From Brachionus manjavacas (Eukaryota > Rotifera > Eurotatoria > Ploima > Brachionidae): a DNA stretch of 64,000 nt. Both the position numbers and the translations under genes were made by a program. Position 1 is the first letter of the stretch. Every line of letters begins with the position of its first letter. The notes under the pieces were generated by a model. That model saw nothing but the letters and a program-made list of their open reading frames with translations. It was not told the origin of the DNA and did no database searches. Positions 10,196 through 20,469 of the stretch are shown piece after piece. The DNA is taken from positions 372,001-436,000 of the forward strand of contig JAHQIY010000012.1 in assembly GCA_019054805.1 (NCBI GenBank), in the 5' to 3' direction.

Positions 10196-11633
10196 AAAAA
10201 CAAATTTTAAACTTGTTTCATTTTTTAATCCAATTTAATTAGTCTCAAGTTCAAAATTTTTAAATTATGATTTCCTTTTTTTTTAAATCGGTTTTCTAAA
10301 ATCGAAATTTTTTTGTGTTAAATTAATTTGAAATTTCAAGGTTCAAACTTTGTGAAAATTTTGAAATTTTTCTTTCTCAATTAGAAAAAAACGATTTTAA
10401 AGGTTTGGAATAAGTGAAATATTTTGAAAAAACTTCGGAATAAAAAATTTCGATCAACAACCCTAAATATTACAGAAAAAATATTTAAAAAAAACATTAA
10501 TCACCAAGTGTTTCTTAAAGCAACCAAAGTCTTCCTTTAACACTCGGGCATTGATTTTTCTGAAAAATTCTTTACCGTTCCGTTAAAAAAATGATCTTAT
10601 TAATGATAAAATCAAATAAATATAATTCTTAACCAGTGTATTATAAATTTTTGGTTTTTTTATACATTTTAATCTAATTATAGAAAAAGTTTTTTAAAAA
10701 TGAATTTTTATCTAAAATTAGTCATAAAATTTTGTAATCAAAAAGGAAAATTTAACTAAAAAAGTAGAAATAAAAATTGAATTTAAATTTTTTAATTAAG
10801 AGAAAATTGAAAAAAAAGTTATTTAATAATTTATTTAAAATAAATAAATGTAGAGTTTGTCAGTCTTTTATGACAAGGACGCTAGCCTGTTGATTATTCT
10901 TCGAATTGCTAAAGAATTTTGAGGAAATAATTTTTTTTCTCTTAACTATTTTAGAATAGTGATGTTAAATAAAAGTAAAATTGTCATAAAATAAAAAGGA
11001 GTGCTCGGCTGTAAAGTAATTTGTTTAAAAATGAAACTAAAATTATCCCAATCAACATTATTTGATTAACTAGAATAAGCTAAAATGTTTATTACATAAT
11101 AAAATTTTAAACAAAAAAGCTTTTTGTTTTTATTACTTGCAATTAAAAAGATAATCTTTAAATTAAGTATAAATTGAAAAAAAGTGAATTATTTTTATTA
11201 AATTAAGAAAATATAAAACTAGTTGAATTATTTAAAAATGAAATTTTGGATTGTTGTGTCCCTAGTTCTACATTGCTCGAGTAGGAATAGAAAAAAAATG
11301 AAAACTTATTTTTTAATTATTTTTTTCCAGCCTCGATAAAATCGAGTGGATTTGATGAAGACTACATCAATTTGATCATGGAAAATGCTTGGAAAACAAA
11401 CGAAAAAATGGTAAATTTTACATCAGAGCCAAGAAGCTTGAAAAATGTGTTCTCCTGCAATACACTTGTAAGCACAAGTCCAAGACCAAACAGTGTTCAC
11501 ACTCTAAGACCCAACGACATTGAATATATAGGAGCGATAGGCGACTCTTTGACTGTAATTAAACCATTAATTTGATGGTAAAAAAATATTTTCTATTTTT
11601 GAAAATAAAGGCTGCTAATGGAGCCAAAGCAAG
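10169..11633. repeat. Right arm of ~1.5 kb inverted repeat
   Basis: This is the reverse complement of 1-1505. It holds the hAT 3' flank, the promoter region and exons 1-3 (start) of the PLB1-like gene. Identity is very high in exons, introns and flank alike, which implies a recent event or gene conversion. Confidence 0.9.
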
Positions 11634-12943
11634 CACTATTTTGGGTTTAATTGAAGAGTGTAGAGGAGTATCGTGGAGCATGGGTGGTGAAACGCCAGAC
11701 TTGAGTCAATCGATCACTTTACCAAGTAAATTTTAAACTTAAATTAAAAAGTTTCGTTTGTTTGACTTTAATTATTTATTAAGACATAATTAAGAAATTT
11801 AATCCAGGTTTGTATGGTGCATCGACTGGTTCAGGAGGTTCGACATCAACCAACGCAGTGTTCAATATGGCCAGACCAGGAGAAACTTCTTTGTATTTTT
11901 AATCTAAGTAAAAAAGCGATTTTTTTGTCAAGTTCTTTTTATTATTGAAGTGAAATGCTGACACAGGCCAAAAATTTGGTAAACAAAATGAAGCAAACAA
12001 CTAACATTAACTTCAGTCAAGGATGGAAATTGGTAACAATGTTTGTGGGTGGAAATGATTTGTGCAAAGCTTGTAGAGACGTAAATTAAAAAGAACAAAA
12101 AAAATTTTTTAAATTTTTTTCTATTTTAAAATTTTTTCTTAATTTTTTTCCTAAAGTCTAAATACACCGCTGATAACTACATGAAAAATATTCGAGCCAC
12201 ATTGGACTATTTGAAGGCAAACTTGCCACGAACTTTGGTCAATTTGGTTATTTCTCTTGACGTAAGTGGCATCGAAACTTTGACTGGTTACACTTGCCGA
12301 AATATGCAAAAGTATTTTTATAGACATGAATTTCTAATTTAGCTAAATAAAAAAAAAAAAAATTCCAAGAACATTCTGTGACTGTGCTCTGTCGGCTTCG
12401 TTCAGACCGACTCTTTTGTCAATTACCCAAGCAATTCAGCAGCAAACCGAGGATCTTATCAACTCGGGAGTCTATGACACTTCAGAAGAATTTACTGTTG
12501 TTGTTCATCCATTCATGAAAAATATGAAACCACCAACAAAAGTATTTAAAAAACTTTTGAGTTAAATAATTAATAATTGTCTGCAAAAAAAGCCTGATGG
12601 ATCTGGTGATTACAGCTATTTTGCTCCAGACTGTTTCCATTTCAGCATTAAGGGCCATGAAGCAGCTGCTATTGAATTGTGGAATAGCATGGTAAGCGTT
12701 TGAGATTTATTAATTAAAAAAATGTTTATTAATAAAATTATTAGTTAACTCCTGTTGGACAAAAAGATGATAAATGGACCAGTTTTAATCAGGCATTGAT
12801 GTGTCCGTCGGCTGTAATTTTTTTATTTAAATTATTTTTTATTTAGCTATTAAATTAATAATTTAAAAATTTAGAATTCACCGTTTATTTTCACAAACAA
12901 GAATAGCCGAAAAAGCTTGAAAAGCTTATTGAAAAAATACTAA
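11238..12943 (+). CDS. PLB1-like: Phospholipase B1-like secreted lipase (GDSL/SGNH family), complete
   Basis: There are ten exons: 11238-11280, 11331-11554, 11611-11725, 11808-11892, 11951-12080, 12157-12311, 12370-12541, 12593-12691, 12745-12813 and 12875-12943, all with GT-AG introns and consistent phases, giving 386 residues. The ATG opens a signal peptide (MKFWIVVSLVLHC). Block I is IGAIGDSLT (nucleophile Ser) followed by AANGAKAS across the intron, a PLB1 signature. Block III is VGGNDLC. The Asp/His pair lies in APDCFHFS. Conserved Cys (FCDCAL) and the C-terminal NSPFIFT also match the animal PLB1 family. Animal PLB1 hydrolyses sn-2 and sn-1 acyl chains of phospholipids at membranes or in gut lumen; human PLB1 has several repeats, whereas this gene encodes one unit and no obvious membrane anchor. 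A TATA-like AATATAAAAC lies about 25 nt before the ATG. Confidence 0.9.
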
Positions 12944-13149
12944 AAAATAAATTTTATTTTGTATTAAACTAATCATTATTTAATATTTTTATCATAAAAA
13001 AACATTTCTTTTAGCTAAATTCAATTTTTCTTTTAAAAAATTCAATTTTTATTTTGACAAAAAAAAATTAGATCCAGACTTGAACCTTTACTATTCTTCT
13101 AGTTTTTTGGTGTATTTAATTAATTATTTTATTTTCTAGGTTCCCCTAT

Positions 13150-13312
13150 TTGTTATAAATGAAGAATGTAACTAGATCATCTGCGAAAAGCAGAGAGTAT
13201 TCATTTTTTGTTTTGTTTCTTTTGGGGATGTCATTAATATATATACAAAATAAAAGAAGACTAATTATTCAGGCTTGAGGGACACCTGCAGTTATTTGAT
13301 ATTCTTCGCTCA
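13150..13312 (-). mobile_element. LINE family A reverse-transcriptase fragment
   Basis: Minus-strand translation shows the RT block ITAGVPQA...LLFCIYINDIP, then YSLLFADDLVTFFIYNK with the catalytic FADD box. It is a short internal fragment. The same GVPQ block and the same break point (CACCTGAGCGAAG) recur at 14107. 12944-13150 shows no gene. Confidence 0.8.
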
Positions 13313-13591
13313 GGTGGTTTAGCCCGTATAGCCGAATGGTTTGAATGTTAGCCATGCAAGAAGAGGATTGAGGGTTCAAAACCGGCTGAGTGGGAAAAAA
13401 TCTTCAAAATATATCTGCAATACGGGGCGACTGCTTAAATCCCTTTCTTTATAAAAATAAGGGGACCGGTTTAGACTGGGTAATATTTGCGATGTAGATG
13501 ATCAACTCGATGCAGTAGCCTCTGTGTCAGATCGCAGCCGTTGCTCAAAAAGGTACTTGAAAAGGAGATGAGCGCCTCCCCATTATCCACT
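13313..13591 (+). mobile_element. tRNA-derived SINE with polymerase III A and B boxes
   Basis: The head contains a matching A box TAGCCGAATGG (13329-13339) and B box GGTTCAAAACC (13373-13383), 33 nt apart as in a tRNA gene, but the cloverleaf is imperfect. A spacer leads into the 131-bp body (13461-13591) that is also found alone at 2257-2387. This head-plus-body structure is that of a tRNA-derived SINE. No clear terminal repeat or poly(A) tail is visible; it sits directly beside a LINE RT fragment. Confidence 0.75.
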
Positions 13592-13829
13592 GGGATAGAA
13601 AAGGGACAATTATATTAAATAAATTAGATTAAAAAGAAAAGCTTGAGTAAAATAGTTTTAAATAGAATTTAGTTTTTGATTTAATAAAATTTCCAGTGGT
13701 GCTTTACCATCGGTACTGTGAATCAAATTTTTGATTTATTCTAGCATTAAAGGGTTTTTGACTTAAAATATTTTTTTCGACGTTTTAATTTTTTTAATGC
13801 AACTTAAATCATGTAAATATGCGTTAGAA

Positions 13830-13965
13830 CATTGAACTTTTCTTGATGGATTGTTTGAAGAGCTTTGTATTGGAAACCATGGAGCCTTGAGATATTGTTT
13901 TGTTTAATACAAGAATTTGTGTGGCGTATTCCATTGTTGACCTAATAAGACATTTGTAGACATTT
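13830..13965 (-). mobile_element. Decayed LINE fragment of a second type
   Basis: The minus strand reads YKCLIRSTMEYA followed by degraded sequence, the 'LYK..iRp.mEYa' block found after LINE RT domains. It is related in position to the 'VRPHLEY' block near 2500 but differs in sequence from LINE family A. Confidence 0.45.
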
Positions 13966-13984
13966 ATTTTAATTTTGTTTCTTT

Positions 13985-14645
13985 TATTTATTTTATTTAT
14001 TTTCTGTACTGTTATGGGATGTCATTAATATATATACTAAATAAAAGAAGACTAATTATTGAGGCTTGAGGGACACCTGCAGTTATTGGGTATTCTTCGC
14101 TCAGGTGCTTATTATTTATTTATTTATTATTTTATTTGTTTTCTGTACCGAGCAAAAGCTCCTTCAGATTAAAAAAAAAAAAATCAAAATAAAATAAAGT
14201 TAAATAAGATAGAATAAAAATTTAAAAAAATTAAATGCAATAAAATGGTTTAAAATAGAGGAAAATTAATGAAATTGATCTAGAGAGTTAAAGGATACAT
14301 ATTTTTAAAAAATTGATTGTTCAGGGAAAAAAGAAGAAATTGTAAGGTAGCAATTACACAATGGAGTTGGGTATTCAATTTATCTCGATTCGAAACCTTC
14401 TTTGTATTCTTCCACCAGTCTTACAACCAATGGAATAGAATGTCTCAGTCCTGTCCTCACACATCTCTCACTCAACTCAAACAGTCGATTCGAGACTGTT
14501 AGTAATTTAAGTTAAAAGCCTCATGATGCACGATATTGGAGGGAATATCATATTTTAACTTAAGAATAGATCTGACTGCTGTATTCTGAATTGCTTGTAA
14601 TTTTTTGATATTAATTGCTTGTAGGTAGATTTTCTAACATTAACA
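13985..14645 (-). mobile_element. LINE family A: RT fragment joined to a 3' end with tail
   Basis: Read on the minus strand, 14645-14320 encodes the end of the ORF2 protein (blocks SRLFELSERCVRTGLRHS-like and the ending around YLTI.SFF), followed by the 3' UTR and the tail motif AGGAGCTTTTGCTCGGTACA with (AAAT)n ending at about 14108. Immediately after, 14107-14010 is an RT fragment (GVPQ block) and then another short tail-like piece (13985-14010). This is a LINE 3' end inserted into, or joined with, an older copy. Confidence 0.7.
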
Positions 14646-15249
14646 TTTGTTCATTTAATTTTTTTTTGTTTATCGGTGCCGAGTTTATGAGATAAAAAAA
14701 TTACTAAATTATATTAAATGAGAAACAAGTATACTTCAAAAAGACATTAAATAAAATTAAAAATTTTCTAGCTTGTAATTGCTGAGAAATTGAATGACAC
14801 AAAATAACTGCAACAGTTGTTATTTTTCAAATTCTTTTCCTTATGAAAATCTCACTTTGAAATGAAATTTCCTTTGAAGCAAAAAAAAGAAAGAAAAGCA
14901 CCAAATCCATTTATTTAAATTGAATTAATCTTAAAATTAAAGATGAAAAAGAAAGAGGCGACAATTGATCTTTGGTGGTATTTGTGCATGTATAAATAGC
15001 CACAAGAGATCGTCCATGAAGGCATGGTTTCGGATCAAACTGTGAAAATTAATTCAACATTGTGAACAAAATTAGCCACTACTGGTTGTTGTTTTTTGTT
15101 TGTCAATTCTTAATCGATTAAATAGGTTTTCATAGCTATCTGAAATACCTATCTATACAAGTGGTCAATCATTTAATTAATTAATCAATCAATTAACAAA
15201 AAATATTTCCACTATCCTAATCATCCATCTATCTCTTCTTTAGTTTGAG
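14646..15249. other. Intergenic region upstream of the RASSF gene
   Basis: No coding sequence is recognised. A TATA-like GTATAAATAG lies at about 14989-14999 and could belong to an alternative upstream start. Repeated 'ATTAATTAATCAATCAATTAA' words occur at 15170-15200. Confidence 0.4.
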
Positions 15250-15257
15250 TATATAAA
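15250..15257 (+). promoter_or_regulatory. Putative TATA box of the RASSF gene
   Basis: TATATAAA lies 73 nt before the ATG, followed at the expected distance by the GC-richer stretch GTCCGTCCAACC that could hold the transcription start. Confidence 0.45.
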
Positions 15258-15329
15258 CCAAGCATTTGTGTCCGTCCAACCTAACTAGCCAAGAACATTA
15301 AAGCGTCAAGTCATCTAGAGATCAAAAGA

Positions 15330-16253
15330 ATGCAACAAATAAGAATAAACGTGAACGGAGTTGAAAAACTAGCTTCTGGTCTGAACAAAGAAACAACTGT
15401 TCAGGACATTAAATTTGCCATGCTGCACTCGTCTGCTTCTAAAATCACTGCACACATGCTAAATGAATACGGTCTTTTTGAACAGTGGCAGTCGAACGAG
15501 CGACTCTTGGACAACAATGTCAAAATTTATAAAATTATCAAAATGTGGATGCAGGTGCCTGGCGATCAATTGGCCCAAGTTAAATTTATGATAAGAAAAA
15601 AACTCTCCAAGTCATCTGACAAACCAGCTGAGAGAGAGTTCAAATTTTGTTCATTGTCACCAAGTGCTAAAAAGAACTGGAACAGAAATGTCAGGCAAAA
15701 CAGTTTGGCCAAGTCGACTTATGTACAAAAACAATTGGAAAAATTAAATTTTCAATTTGATCAAGAGGATAGGATGTCAGTTAACTCGATACCTAGCAGT
15801 GCTTGGTCGAGTGCAAATGAAGAGAGTGATCATGACGATGGTTGTGTTGAGAGAACAAAGAGATATGCAAGTGTTAGACGAACTATTCGAACTAGAAATT
15901 CGTCAATAAAGAGAATGAGCCAAAATGTCCAAGATCAAAAGCAGAGCAAATTAGACCAGTTGGAGCAATTGAAATGGGAATTGAATCAAATCAAACAAGA
16001 CTTGCTCAAGGCCAAACAAACTAGCAGTGATGTTGAAAAAATGAAATATCAGCTGAGAAAAATCGACAATTTGATTGTGATCAAGAGCACTTTGATTTCA
16101 TCTCTGGAAAAAGAGCTTCAACGTCTAAGCTCAATCAATTCAACAAAATGTTCTCTGTCTTCGACTAATTCAGCTTCGTCAATTAGCTCAACTGATACTG
16201 GAATCAGTTCAGCTCAATCAGATGATGAAACCTGTTTCGAAACTCTTGTTTAA
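15330..16253 (+). CDS. RASSF7/8/9/10-like: N-terminal RASSF family protein (RA domain + coiled coil)
   Basis: A single exon encodes 307 residues. Residues about 3-92 form a Ras-association (ubiquitin-like) domain at the very N-terminus (IRINVNGVEKLASGL, then TTVQDIKFAML, LFEQW..NERLL and the terminal LAQVKFMIRK). This placement is diagnostic of the N-terminal RASSF group (RASSF7-10), not the classical C-terminal RASSF1-6. A basic Ser-rich linker follows, then a coiled coil at about 208-270 (KLDQLEQLKWELNQIKQDLL...) and a Ser/Thr-rich tail ending CFETLV. RASSF7-10 proteins act in cell polarity, junction and mitotic signalling; the binding partner here is unknown. The last residues ETLV resemble a class I PDZ-binding motif (x-T/S-x-V). 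An AATAAA lies at about 16298. No SARAH domain is present, as expected for this group. Confidence 0.82.
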   Translation: MQQIRINVNGVEKLASGLNKETTVQDIKFAMLHSSASKITAHMLNEYGLFEQWQSNERLLDNNVKIYKIIKMWMQVPGDQLAQVKFMIRKKLSKSSDKPAEREFKFCSLSPSAKKNWNRNVRQNSLAKSTYVQKQLEKLNFQFDQEDRMSVNSIPSSAWSSANEESDHDDGCVERTKRYASVRRTIRTRNSSIKRMSQNVQDQKQSKLDQLEQLKWELNQIKQDLLKAKQTSSDVEKMKYQLRKIDNLIVIKSTLISSLEKELQRLSSINSTKCSLSSTNSASSISSTDTGISSAQSDDETCFETLV

Positions 16254-16329
16254 AAATACATTATATTTATTTTTTTAATTTTTAAACCATTTTAACAAAT
16301 AAAATATTTATTAATAAAAAAATATATTT

Positions 16330-16976
16330 TAATTGAAATTTAATTATTTCGAACCAGTACAACCATTTGTAAGTTTTTTTTTTATCAATTTTGAGCACTT
16401 GATACAATCTACACAATGAGCCAAAGAGATTCAGATTTGGGTTCTATCCGGTTATGTTATCAGCTGATAGCATATTTTGTTAAATGTAAGGTCCAGCACT
16501 CATAAATAAAACTTTAATAAAAACCAAGTATTCTGATGTTTCACGTAAAATTACGTGAAATTGATTAACAATTACAAGTTTTTTAAAACTTAAAGTAATT
16601 TTCTACTCACATTTATTTTCTAGTATTGAAAAAAATGGAGATTGGTCGAATCATTGAATGATATTGGGAAGTGTATCATTGAACATTTTTTAATTTTGAG
16701 TTTTTGTTTATTGTTTAAACTTTACTTTTTTAAAATTTGTACAAAATTTACTTTTTTTTACTTTTTATAAAAAATTACCATTTTCTAATAAAATTTTACT
16801 TAAAATTACGTGAAAAAAAGTAATTTTTTTTTCCAAATTTAGGCTCAAAAAATTTTAAAAAAGTCAAAAAATTTTTTGCGAATTGTTTCAACAACTAATT
16901 TAGGAAATCCATCTATTTGAAAATCTTCAATCCTAGTAAATGACATCTGGCTATTTGTTAACCTTAAATCCAAATA
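16330..16976. repeat. Repeat-rich spacer
   Basis: It includes a perfect short palindrome TTTCACGTAAAATTACGTGAAA (16538-16559) and a block at 16735-16875 that recurs inverted near 8165-8285. No gene is seen. It adjoins the 3' end of the decayed transposase on the minus strand and may be that element's terminal region. Confidence 0.4.
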
Positions 16977-18612
16977 TTAATCTAAATTATTTTTCAATTT
17001 AAGCTTACTTTTCATGGCATTTGCAATTTCTTCTACATCTTCTTGGTCGGATATTCTTTTAGAAAAGAAAGCTTTTATTAATGAAACCGCTTTACGATAA
17101 TCATCAATTATATGTGGAAGCATTGTATTTTGAATTTCTTTTAAGGACTTGAACTGCTGTCTAAATATTCCATTTATCACTTCTATGACATAGCGACATT
17201 TTTTTACTAATCGTGTCTCATTAGCTTCACTCCAGCTAAACTGTTTTTGTCCATATTTCATACCTTAATTTCAACATTTAAAAAATATAATCATCAGAGA
17301 TAATTAGTATGATTTAAAACTTACATGTATGAATTTTGCAGTTTAAACCATTAGCTGATTTTAGCCTTGATATACAATTTAAGAATGCACGGTCAAATAT
17401 AGCCAAGTCACCTTTTTTTAATAGATCTCTTAGATGATTATCTTTTATCAATACATGTTCCATAGTCGATGCGTCGTTATCAGTAGCAGCGTGATTACCA
17501 TAAACATCAATTATTTTCCCATTTGAAGTTGTTATAACGAACGGCTTAACGAGTAGCCTATTTTTGTGTCCGCTATAAAGTTTTCGCTGAATCATATTAT
17601 TAGAACTCTTCTGGCAATAGCAGTAGGTACCATTAGGAATAATAGCAAGCTGGTTGTCATCCAAATCGAATAACGCCTTTACCATCTCCGTATTTTGTCC
17701 GAGCCATTGTTTTCTCGAAAATCGATTTGCTCCAAGATAATTTGGAACAAAATCTTTGATCATTGCATTTCGGACATGTGAGAAAATATTACTTATACTT
17801 TATCGATATTCGAAATCAAAGATATTTGCTATCATATTTTGATCAAGTCGTGTTTTTAGCCAAAATAGGTAAATCACAATAGCTTGTAATTTAGAACGAT
17901 TTTCAGATACAATTAATGATTTTAATTCATTAAATATAAAAAAAAAATCGTCTTTTTAAAACCAGTTGTTTTATTACAAAGTTCTTCCGTCACAATTGAA
18001 AAATCATTGAATTTTTTGAACAAACTTGATCTTTGTTGTTCACTTAGTTTAAAACCTTCAAAAATTTCTAAAATTTTTTTATTTTTCAGGCCAATATTAT
18101 CACTAACTACAGGTATACTATCGATATGATCGTCTTTAACATAATGGTTTTCGGTTAAATGTTCACGACACAACCTTGCTCCTCTCGGAATTAAAATGTC
18201 TCTTTTTATATAAATATCAATAGGAGCTTCAAGTGATAAAACTGGCATTCGTTTAGAACCAGTCTTTCTTTGACAAATAAAACATAAACTTTGTGAAGCA
18301 TATCCACGTTTAACCTTTGAGACTAATTTGTTTTTATCTGGAAAAACACTTTGTGTGACAGTTTCTTCATTGCCGAAATCAAAATCACCTATCGAATTTT
18401 GAACTTCAATTGGCTGGTTTTGAGATGCCGTTTCATCATGATTGCTAAAAGACTCATCATTAATTGATAAATCATTTACTCGATCGATGTTTGATGATGT
18501 CGTTGGTTGAACTTCATTATTATTTAGATCAAAAGTATTTTCTTTTTCGTCATATGTTCTTGAATTCTGACCAATTGAATTAATAGTATTCGTAACATTT
18601 ATAGTATCTTTT
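16977..18612 (-). pseudogene. Decayed Harbinger/ISL2EU-like DDE_Tnp_4 transposase
   Basis: The minus-strand frames, in order from 18612, read: an acidic Asn/Ser-rich N-terminus; a Cys-rich block SLCFICQRKTGSKR...RGARLCREHL that may bind zinc; a helical region with a frameshift near 17940; a stop near 17800; a catalytic core with NGTYCYCQKSS, QRKLYSGHK, KPFVITTSNGKIIDVYG and KKGDLAIFDRAF (Asp residues of the DDE triad in DGTY-like and FDRAF-like blocks; the first Asp is replaced by Asn); then another interruption; and finally TRLVKKCRYVIEVINGIF, where a Glu completes the triad. This order is that of PIF/Harbinger-ISL2EU (DDE_Tnp_4) transposases. At least three disruptions make it inactive. Confidence 0.7.
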
Positions 18613-18845
18613 CAATCATAATCTTTTCCAATTTTATATATTCTTAATTTTCATTTATTTAGCTTATTTACTTTTTTTTAATTCTTTTTTTTTTTTTTTT
18701 TTTTATCCTATTTTATTAACTTTAATTTTATTTTTATTTTATTTTATTTCATTTTTATTTTATTTTTTTAATTTTTAACTTATTCTGAAGGAGCTCTAGC
18801 TCGGTACAGAAAACAAATAAATAAAATAAATAAATAATAATATCT
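18613..18845 (+). mobile_element. LINE family A 3' end and tail, inserted in the transposase remnant
   Basis: The T-rich 3' UTR is followed by TTATTCTGAAGGAGCTCTAG, CTCGGTACAGAAAACAAAT and (AAAT)n. The same end is seen at about 14110-14160, 20030, 28860, 43125 and 57980. It is severely 5'-truncated, as is usual for LINE insertions. Confidence 0.75.
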
Positions 18846-19560
18846 CATATAATGCTTTCTACACATAATATCTCCGATTTGAACTTGAGTTCCATAAAAA
18901 CAAGTTAATTCATTTGCTAACTCAACTGTTTTTATTTCTGATAACCTTTTTTTTGTCGCCTCTTCTCCTGCATCCTTCGAGGATAGGGCAAAAGCGTTTG
19001 GATAGATTATCAAGTGGCATTTTTAATAAAAAATATTTTAAGTAAAAGATTTTTTTTTCAATTTATATTTTTTTTTTAAATATTTCAAATTTATTGAGAT
19101 TTAGTTATAAACAAATTTTTTTCAAAAAAGGTGTTTCTTACATAGTTCAAGATCATAATTTAATGGACATTAGCAAAATATTGCAATAAAATCTGTTCTC
19201 GGACAAAGCTTGATAAAAATCCTTTAAAAAGAGCTATAATTTATTATTTTAAGTCTTCATCTTCATATCTGAAATTTTTGGCCAAATTTCAATGGAGATC
19301 CGGCACCAACTTTCTTTTTTTTACTTTGGTAATTTAATAAATAATAAATAAAAAATAGAAAATCATAGCGGTACTGTTTAAAAGACCAAAGGCGGTCATT
19401 TCAAATATTAAATTGTAAAAATTTCTTTACTTCTGAACCGTTTTTTTCTAAAATTAATTGTATCCAGTTTTTCTTTTTGTATTTTTTTGGCAATTTTTTG
19501 GTATTTTGAAGTTTATGATCAATTTTCGATGCTCAAAATGTTATTGAATTGTTATTTCAT
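18846..19560. other. Unassigned A+T-rich stretch
   Basis: The minus-strand frame at 18846-19010 (ELTCFYGTQVQIGDIMC) may be a further N-terminal piece of the Harbinger-like transposase displaced by the LINE insertion; this is speculative. Nothing else is recognisable to 19560. Confidence 0.3.
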
Positions 19561-19692
19561 AATATAATTAACGCAGAGGTTCATTTTTGGACGTTACATT
19601 TTTGTTAAATCTTAAGGTAACTTCTGCAATAACAAAACGCACATTGCAGAATGCACATCATCTAAAAGATTCTATTTTTAATTGAATAATTT
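19560..19692 (+). pseudogene. Remnant of an unknown repeated protein
   Basis: One frame ends LNLKVTSAITKRTLQNAHH...DSIFN-stop. A related minus-strand frame at 48960-48790 ends with a similar block (TVPAVEAAISKCTLQ...DAIFSE-stop). Two diverged copies in one window indicate a transposon-borne protein; the family is not recognised. Confidence 0.4.
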
Positions 19693-19924
19693 TTTGCAGA
19701 AATATGCAGAATTTAGCTTTAAATTTAACAAAGTATGTTAAATCCAATCCAAATGTACTTCTGCATTAATTCTATTAAGAAATAACTATTTATTTCATAA
19801 TTAAAACTAAGTATAATTATATTGAGCATCAAATTTTGATCATTTACTTCAAAGTGCCAATTATTTTCGCTTAATTTTTTTTATCTGGTTTTATATTTTG
19901 GATTGATGACTAATTAAAAAAAAA

Positions 19925-20070
19925 GCCTCTTGTTTTAGTTTACCGACATCATTATTTTTGAATAAGCTACTTTTACCTTTGCTTTCAAATTTTCTATTAA
20001 ATTTATTTCGATTTTTTATGATTTCTTCTGAAGGAGCCCTAGCTCGGTATAGAAAACAAATAGATAAATT
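19925..20070 (+). mobile_element. LINE family A 3' tail fragment
   Basis: It carries TTCTGAAGGAGCCCTAGCTC and GGTATAGAAAACAAATAGAT, the conserved 3' end of family A, slightly diverged. Confidence 0.65.
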
Positions 20071-20179
20071 AAACGAATTTTTTAATCAAAAGGAAAAGAA
20101 AATAAAAGTAAGAAATTTTCATTGTTACAAAATAAATTAACAGTTAAAACCGTATTAATTTTTAATTTCTAATTTATTA

Positions 20180-20467
20180 TCGCGTATAATATATTAAATA
20201 AACAAAAATTTTATTTTCTAGAACAAAAATACTGATGTTCTGAGACTGAGTGTCAATTATTTTTTGTTAGTACAATTAAATTAAATAATGTCAAATATGA
20301 TTGAGTTAGTAGCTATTTTATTTCTTTGATAGCTAATTTGATCTAATTGAAACAAATATATATCTAATATATCAAATATATCAATAATTAATTTTAGACC
20401 ATCTAAAGCTGATTCCGACAAGATGAGTTTATTGGTGTTATACATAAAGGAAATTATTGGGCTAGAC
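20180..20467 (+). repeat. Dispersed repeat, inverted copy at 44030-44292
   Basis: The block from the CGCGTATAATATATT region to CATAAAGGAAATTATTG is about 80-85 percent identical to the reverse complement of 44030-44292. In the other copy it flanks a decayed ORF (43640-44010), so this is probably the terminal or 5' part of a DNA transposon. Both copies break at CTAGAC. Confidence 0.65.
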
Positions 20468-20469
20468 GA

